A DNA stretch of 64,000 nt from CAHJXF01 sp038225855 (GTDB taxonomy: Bacteria; Pseudomonadota; Gammaproteobacteria; Burkholderiales; Burkholderiaceae_D). Numbering within the stretch: the first letter of the stretch is position 1; the number at the start of each line of letters is the position of its first letter. Made by a program: the position numbers and the translations under genes. Of this stretch, positions 61,329 through 64,000 are shown piece by piece. Location: contig JBBRQU010000020.1 in NCBI GenBank assembly GCA_038225855.1, positions 7,725-71,724 of the forward strand, in the 5' to 3' direction. The notes beneath the pieces are model-generated. The model made no database searches, had not been told where the DNA came from, and saw nothing but the letters and a program-made list of their open reading frames with translations.

Positions 61329-63260
61329 TCAAGCCGCCTGTCCGCCGAGATAGGCTTCGATGACCTTTTCGTCCGCTTGCACCGTTGCCGGGTCGCCCTC
61401 GGCGATCTTCTGTCCGAAGTCGAGCACCGAGACCGTATCGCACATGCTCATCACCACGTCCATGTGGTGCTCGATCAGGATCACCGTCACGCCGTGCTCG
61501 CGGATCTTGCGAATGAAGCTGATCAACTCCTTGATGTCGGGCGCAGTCAATCCGGCCGCAGGTTCATCGAGCAGCAGCAATTGCGGGTCGAGCGCGAGTG
61601 CGCGCGCGATCTCGAGCAGGCGCTGCTTGCCGTAGGGCAGGTTGCGCGCTTGTTCATGCGCCAACGACGCCAGACCGACGAAATCGAGCAGCCCCATGCC
61701 TCGTGCGATGGCGCGCTTGTTCTCGCGCTTGTAGCGCGGCAGGTGCAAGGCCACGTCGATCAGGTTGCTGGCAAACGTATGGTGCAGTCCGACCATCACG
61801 TTTTGCAGGGCGGTCATCTCGCCGAACAGTTGCACGTTCTGGAAAGTGCGCGCGATGCCCGACAGCGCGATGTCGGACGAGGTCCGGCCCACCAGCGATC
61901 GCCCCGCAAACGCGATGGCGCCGGCGGTGGGCACGTAGATGCCGGTCAGCACGTTCATCATCGTGCTCTTGCCCGAGCCGTTAGGCCCGATCAGGCCGTG
62001 GATGGTGCCGCGTTGGATGCTCAGGTCGACGTTGTTCAAGGCCTTCAGGCCGCCGAATTGCATCAGCACGCCGCTGGCGTTGAGCAGTTCGCCGCTGCCC
62101 GCCTCGGCGACCGAAAGCGCGTCGCTGATCTTCGGCAGATGGCCGGCGTGCTCGCTTTCGGCTTCGTCGGTGGGGCGCGACTTGAGGTTCAACGCGTTGC
62201 GCACGAAGCCGACGATGCCGTCCTGCAGGTAGTACACGACGAACAGCGTGATCAGGCCGAAGATCGACAGGCGCCAGTCCGTCATGGTCTTGAGCCAGAA
62301 CGACAGGCCCGCCAGCGCGGTGGTGCCCGCCACCGGAATCGCCATCTGCGCAAGCGTAGCCTTGCCCCTCTTCACCCCCACGACAGCGATCACCAGCATG
62401 AGGATCGCCAGCGCCACCGAGACGTAGCGAAACAACTCGAGGTCGTCGAGCAGCTTGGGCAGCAGCACGATGATGGTGGCCCCGACCAGCGAGCCGATGC
62501 GGCTCTTGCGTCCACCCATGATGACGGCGAGCAGGAACAGGACGGTCAGCTCAAAGTTGTACGTGTTCGGCGAGATGTATTGCTCCGAATACGCATACAG
62601 GCTGCCCGCCAGGCCCGCGAAGCCGGCGCTGATCACGAACGCGTAGACCTTGTAGCGGTACACCGACACACCCATGCAGTCGGACGCGACCGGGCTGCCG
62701 CGCAAGGCCTCGAACGCGCGGCCGAGGTGCGAACGCAGGATGCGGTGCACGACGATGAGCGACACGACCAGCAGCACAGCAATGAGCCAGAAGAACTCGC
62801 GCTCGTCGAGCTTGTGACCGAAGAGTGGCGGCTTGGTCAAGGTGATGCCCATCGGACCGCCGGTCAGGAAATCCATCTCGTTGATGAGAATCTGAACGAT
62901 CGTGCCGAATGCCAACGTGACCATCGCGAGATACGGGCCCGTCACGCGCAGCGCCGGCAGCGCCAGCAGGGCGCCGAACAACGCCGTCACGCCGATCGCA
63001 GCGACCAGCGCGACCATCAGCGGCGCACCCAGCTTGATCACCAGCACCCCGGCGGTGTACGCGCCGACGCCGAACAACCCCGCATGCCCCAGCGAGACCT
63101 GGCCGGTGTAGCCCACTACGATGTCGAGCCCGAACAACACGATCGCGTAGATCATGATGGTCTCGAGCAGATGGATGTAGTACGGGTTATGCACCCCGAT
63201 CGGAAACAGCGCGAGCGCGACCACGCCGATGATCGCGAGCAGCAAGTGACTGCGCTTCAT
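61329..63260 (-). CDS. Fused LivM permease / LivG ATPase of a branched-chain amino acid transporter
   Basis: This 643-residue protein joins two usually separate subunits. Residues about 1-345 are a LivM-type permease with about ten helices ('VVGYTGQVSLGHAGLFGVG', 'GRKSRIGSLVGATIIVLLP'). Residues about 385-643 are a LivG-type ATPase with Walker A IGPNGSGKSTMMNVL, the signature-like LPYGKQRLLEIARAL, Walker B LLLLDEPAAGL and HHMDVVMS. A linker of about 40 residues joins them. Such fusions occur in Burkholderiales and do not imply loss of function. The substrate specificity comes from a binding protein not seen here. Confidence 0.92.
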   Translation of the reverse strand: MKRSHLLLAIIGVVALALFPIGVHNPYYIHLLETIMIYAIVLFGLDIVVGYTGQVSLGHAGLFGVGAYTAGVLVIKLGAPLMVALVAAIGVTALFGALLALPALRVTGPYLAMVTLAFGTIVQILINEMDFLTGGPMGITLTKPPLFGHKLDEREFFWLIAVLLVVSLIVVHRILRSHLGRAFEALRGSPVASDCMGVSVYRYKVYAFVISAGFAGLAGSLYAYSEQYISPNTYNFELTVLFLLAVIMGGRKSRIGSLVGATIIVLLPKLLDDLELFRYVSVALAILMLVIAVVGVKRGKATLAQMAIPVAGTTALAGLSFWLKTMTDWRLSIFGLITLFVVYYLQDGIVGFVRNALNLKSRPTDEAESEHAGHLPKISDALSVAEAGSGELLNASGVLMQFGGLKALNNVDLSIQRGTIHGLIGPNGSGKSTMMNVLTGIYVPTAGAIAFAGRSLVGRTSSDIALSGIARTFQNVQLFGEMTALQNVMVGLHHTFASNLIDVALHLPRYKRENKRAIARGMGLLDFVGLASLAHEQARNLPYGKQRLLEIARALALDPQLLLLDEPAAGLTAPDIKELISFIRKIREHGVTVILIEHHMDVVMSMCDTVSVLDFGQKIAEGDPATVQADEKVIEAYLGGQAA

Positions 63261-63263
63261 CGT

Positions 63264-64000
63264 TCAGACCTTCTTGATGACAGTCTTGCCGAACAGGCCT
63301 TGCGGCCGCACCATCAGCACGACCAGTAGCAGGATCAGGCCAGGCACGTCCTTGTAGCCGGTGCTGATATAGAAGCCCGTCGTCGTTTCGGCAACGCCCA
63401 GGATGATGCCGCCCACGATGATGCCCATGCCGCTGGTCAGGCCGCCGATGATCGCGACCGCGAAGGCCTTGAGGCCCAGTACCGCACCCATGGTCGCGCC
63501 GGTGAGCGTCAGCGGTGCGATCAGCACGCCGGCGAAAGCGGCTGTGAGTGACGACAGCGCGTATGAAAACGTGATCACGAGACCGGTATTGATGCCCATC
63601 AGCTTGGCCGCATCGCGATCGTTGAAGGTCGCGACCACCGCCTTGCCGTAGATCGACTTGCGGTTGAAGATCTCGACCGCGAGCATCATGAGCACTGCGC
63701 CGACGACCACCAGGATCTCCATCGGCAGCACGTTGGCGCCGAAGAAATTCATCGGCGATTCGGGAAGCGGCGACGGAAACTTCAGGTCGTCGCGACCCCA
63801 CACGTTTTCGGCCACGTTCTTGAAGATGATGCCCAGCGCGATGGTCGACATGATCCAGCCGAACTCCGACTTGATCTTGAGCGCCGGGCGCACGCCGATG
63901 CGTTCGACCACCATCCCCTGAAACGCGCCGAAGAGACACACCAGCGGGATCATCAACCAGTAATTGACGCCCAGGCCGACCAGCGTCAGCCCGACGAGCG
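63264..64000 (-). CDS. livH: Branched-chain amino acid ABC transporter permease LivH (3' part)
   Basis: The C-terminal 245 residues of the second permease; the start lies beyond the right edge. It shows multiple transmembrane helices, 'ATFNDRDAAKLMGINTG' with the EAA-like loop, and 'KAFAVAIIGGLTSGMGIIVGG', both typical of LivH. The stop lies three bases before the start of the fused livMG gene, so the subunits are co-translated. An ATG at 63956 is internal and is not the real start. Confidence 0.92.
   Translation of the reverse strand, partial: LVGLTLVGLGVNYWLMIPLVCLFGAFQGMVVERIGVRPALKIKSEFGWIMSTIALGIIFKNVAENVWGRDDLKFPSPLPESPMNFFGANVLPMEILVVVGAVLMMLAVEIFNRKSIYGKAVVATFNDRDAAKLMGINTGLVITFSYALSSLTAAFAGVLIAPLTLTGATMGAVLGLKAFAVAIIGGLTSGMGIIVGGIILGVAETTTGFYISTGYKDVPGLILLLVVLMVRPQGLFGKTVIKKV

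Noticed and set aside
61308..63329. Plus-strand open frame of 673 codons opposite livMG
   Set aside because: Shadow; His/Arg/Gln-rich translation with no family resemblance.

Overview
The window is GC-rich, densely coded DNA from a Gram-negative betaproteobacterium, most probably of the order Burkholderiales. The evidence is the gene order gpmA-envC-ctpA-moeB opposite a rhodanese-grxC-secB-gpsA run, a complete aa3 cytochrome oxidase cluster with its small assembly proteins, rsmD-coaD-ferredoxin opposite ftsY, lysA-lptM opposite cyaY, mrcA opposite pilMNOPQ-aroK-aroB-dgt, gltBD, and a fused LivM-LivG transporter. I saw no rRNA, tRNA or CRISPR array. Most of the window is conserved housekeeping backbone.

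Layout. 1-12.5 kb: an ABC-2 exporter end, cutA-dsbD, moeB, ctpA, envC-gpmA (division and cell wall), rhodanese-grxC-secB, an SH3 protein, gpsA, trmL and comF. 12.6-23.7 kb: a BioC-like methyltransferase, then the oxidase locus: DUF2244, coxB, ctaD, a 53-residue protein, ctaG, DUF2970 and ctaE, a terminator, then SURF1, two Sco-type proteins, ctaA and ctaB. Together these supply the structural subunits, copper delivery and heme O/A synthesis of one terminal oxidase. 23.8-28 kb: ychF, then an AT-richer accessory patch. 28-34.6 kb: ferredoxin, coaD, rsmD, ftsY, a thioredoxin-like protein, DUF2917, a LysR regulator, a divergent FtsX with no ftsE beside it, and rpoH under a perfect CIRCE operator. 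34.6-47.4 kb: lysA, lptM, cyaY, mrcA, the type IV pilus alignment operon, shikimate genes and dgt. 47.5-64 kb: an Ig-like-repeat lipoprotein, an intact ORF for a Y1 transposase that has lost its catalytic residues, gltBD, a TPR-GGDEF gene cut by an in-frame stop, a glycine-zipper lipoprotein, a broken acyltransferase gene, and a branched-chain amino acid ABC transporter running off the right edge.

The most interesting locus is 25.0-27.4 kb. A miniature transcription unit (sigma70-like promoter, ribosome binding site, 30-codon ORF, intrinsic terminator) lies divergent to a gene for a TPR-repeat protein fused to an apparently intact HD-GYP phosphodiesterase. Two perfect inverted repeats lie between them. 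A small peptide beside a TPR receptor resembles the RRNPP peptide-signalling arrangement of Firmicutes, but with c-di-GMP hydrolysis as the output. This reading is an inference and I know of no described system that matches it. A second TPR-linked c-di-GMP enzyme, the TPR-GGDEF protein at 57 kb, has lost the last helix of its catalytic domain to a nonsense codon.
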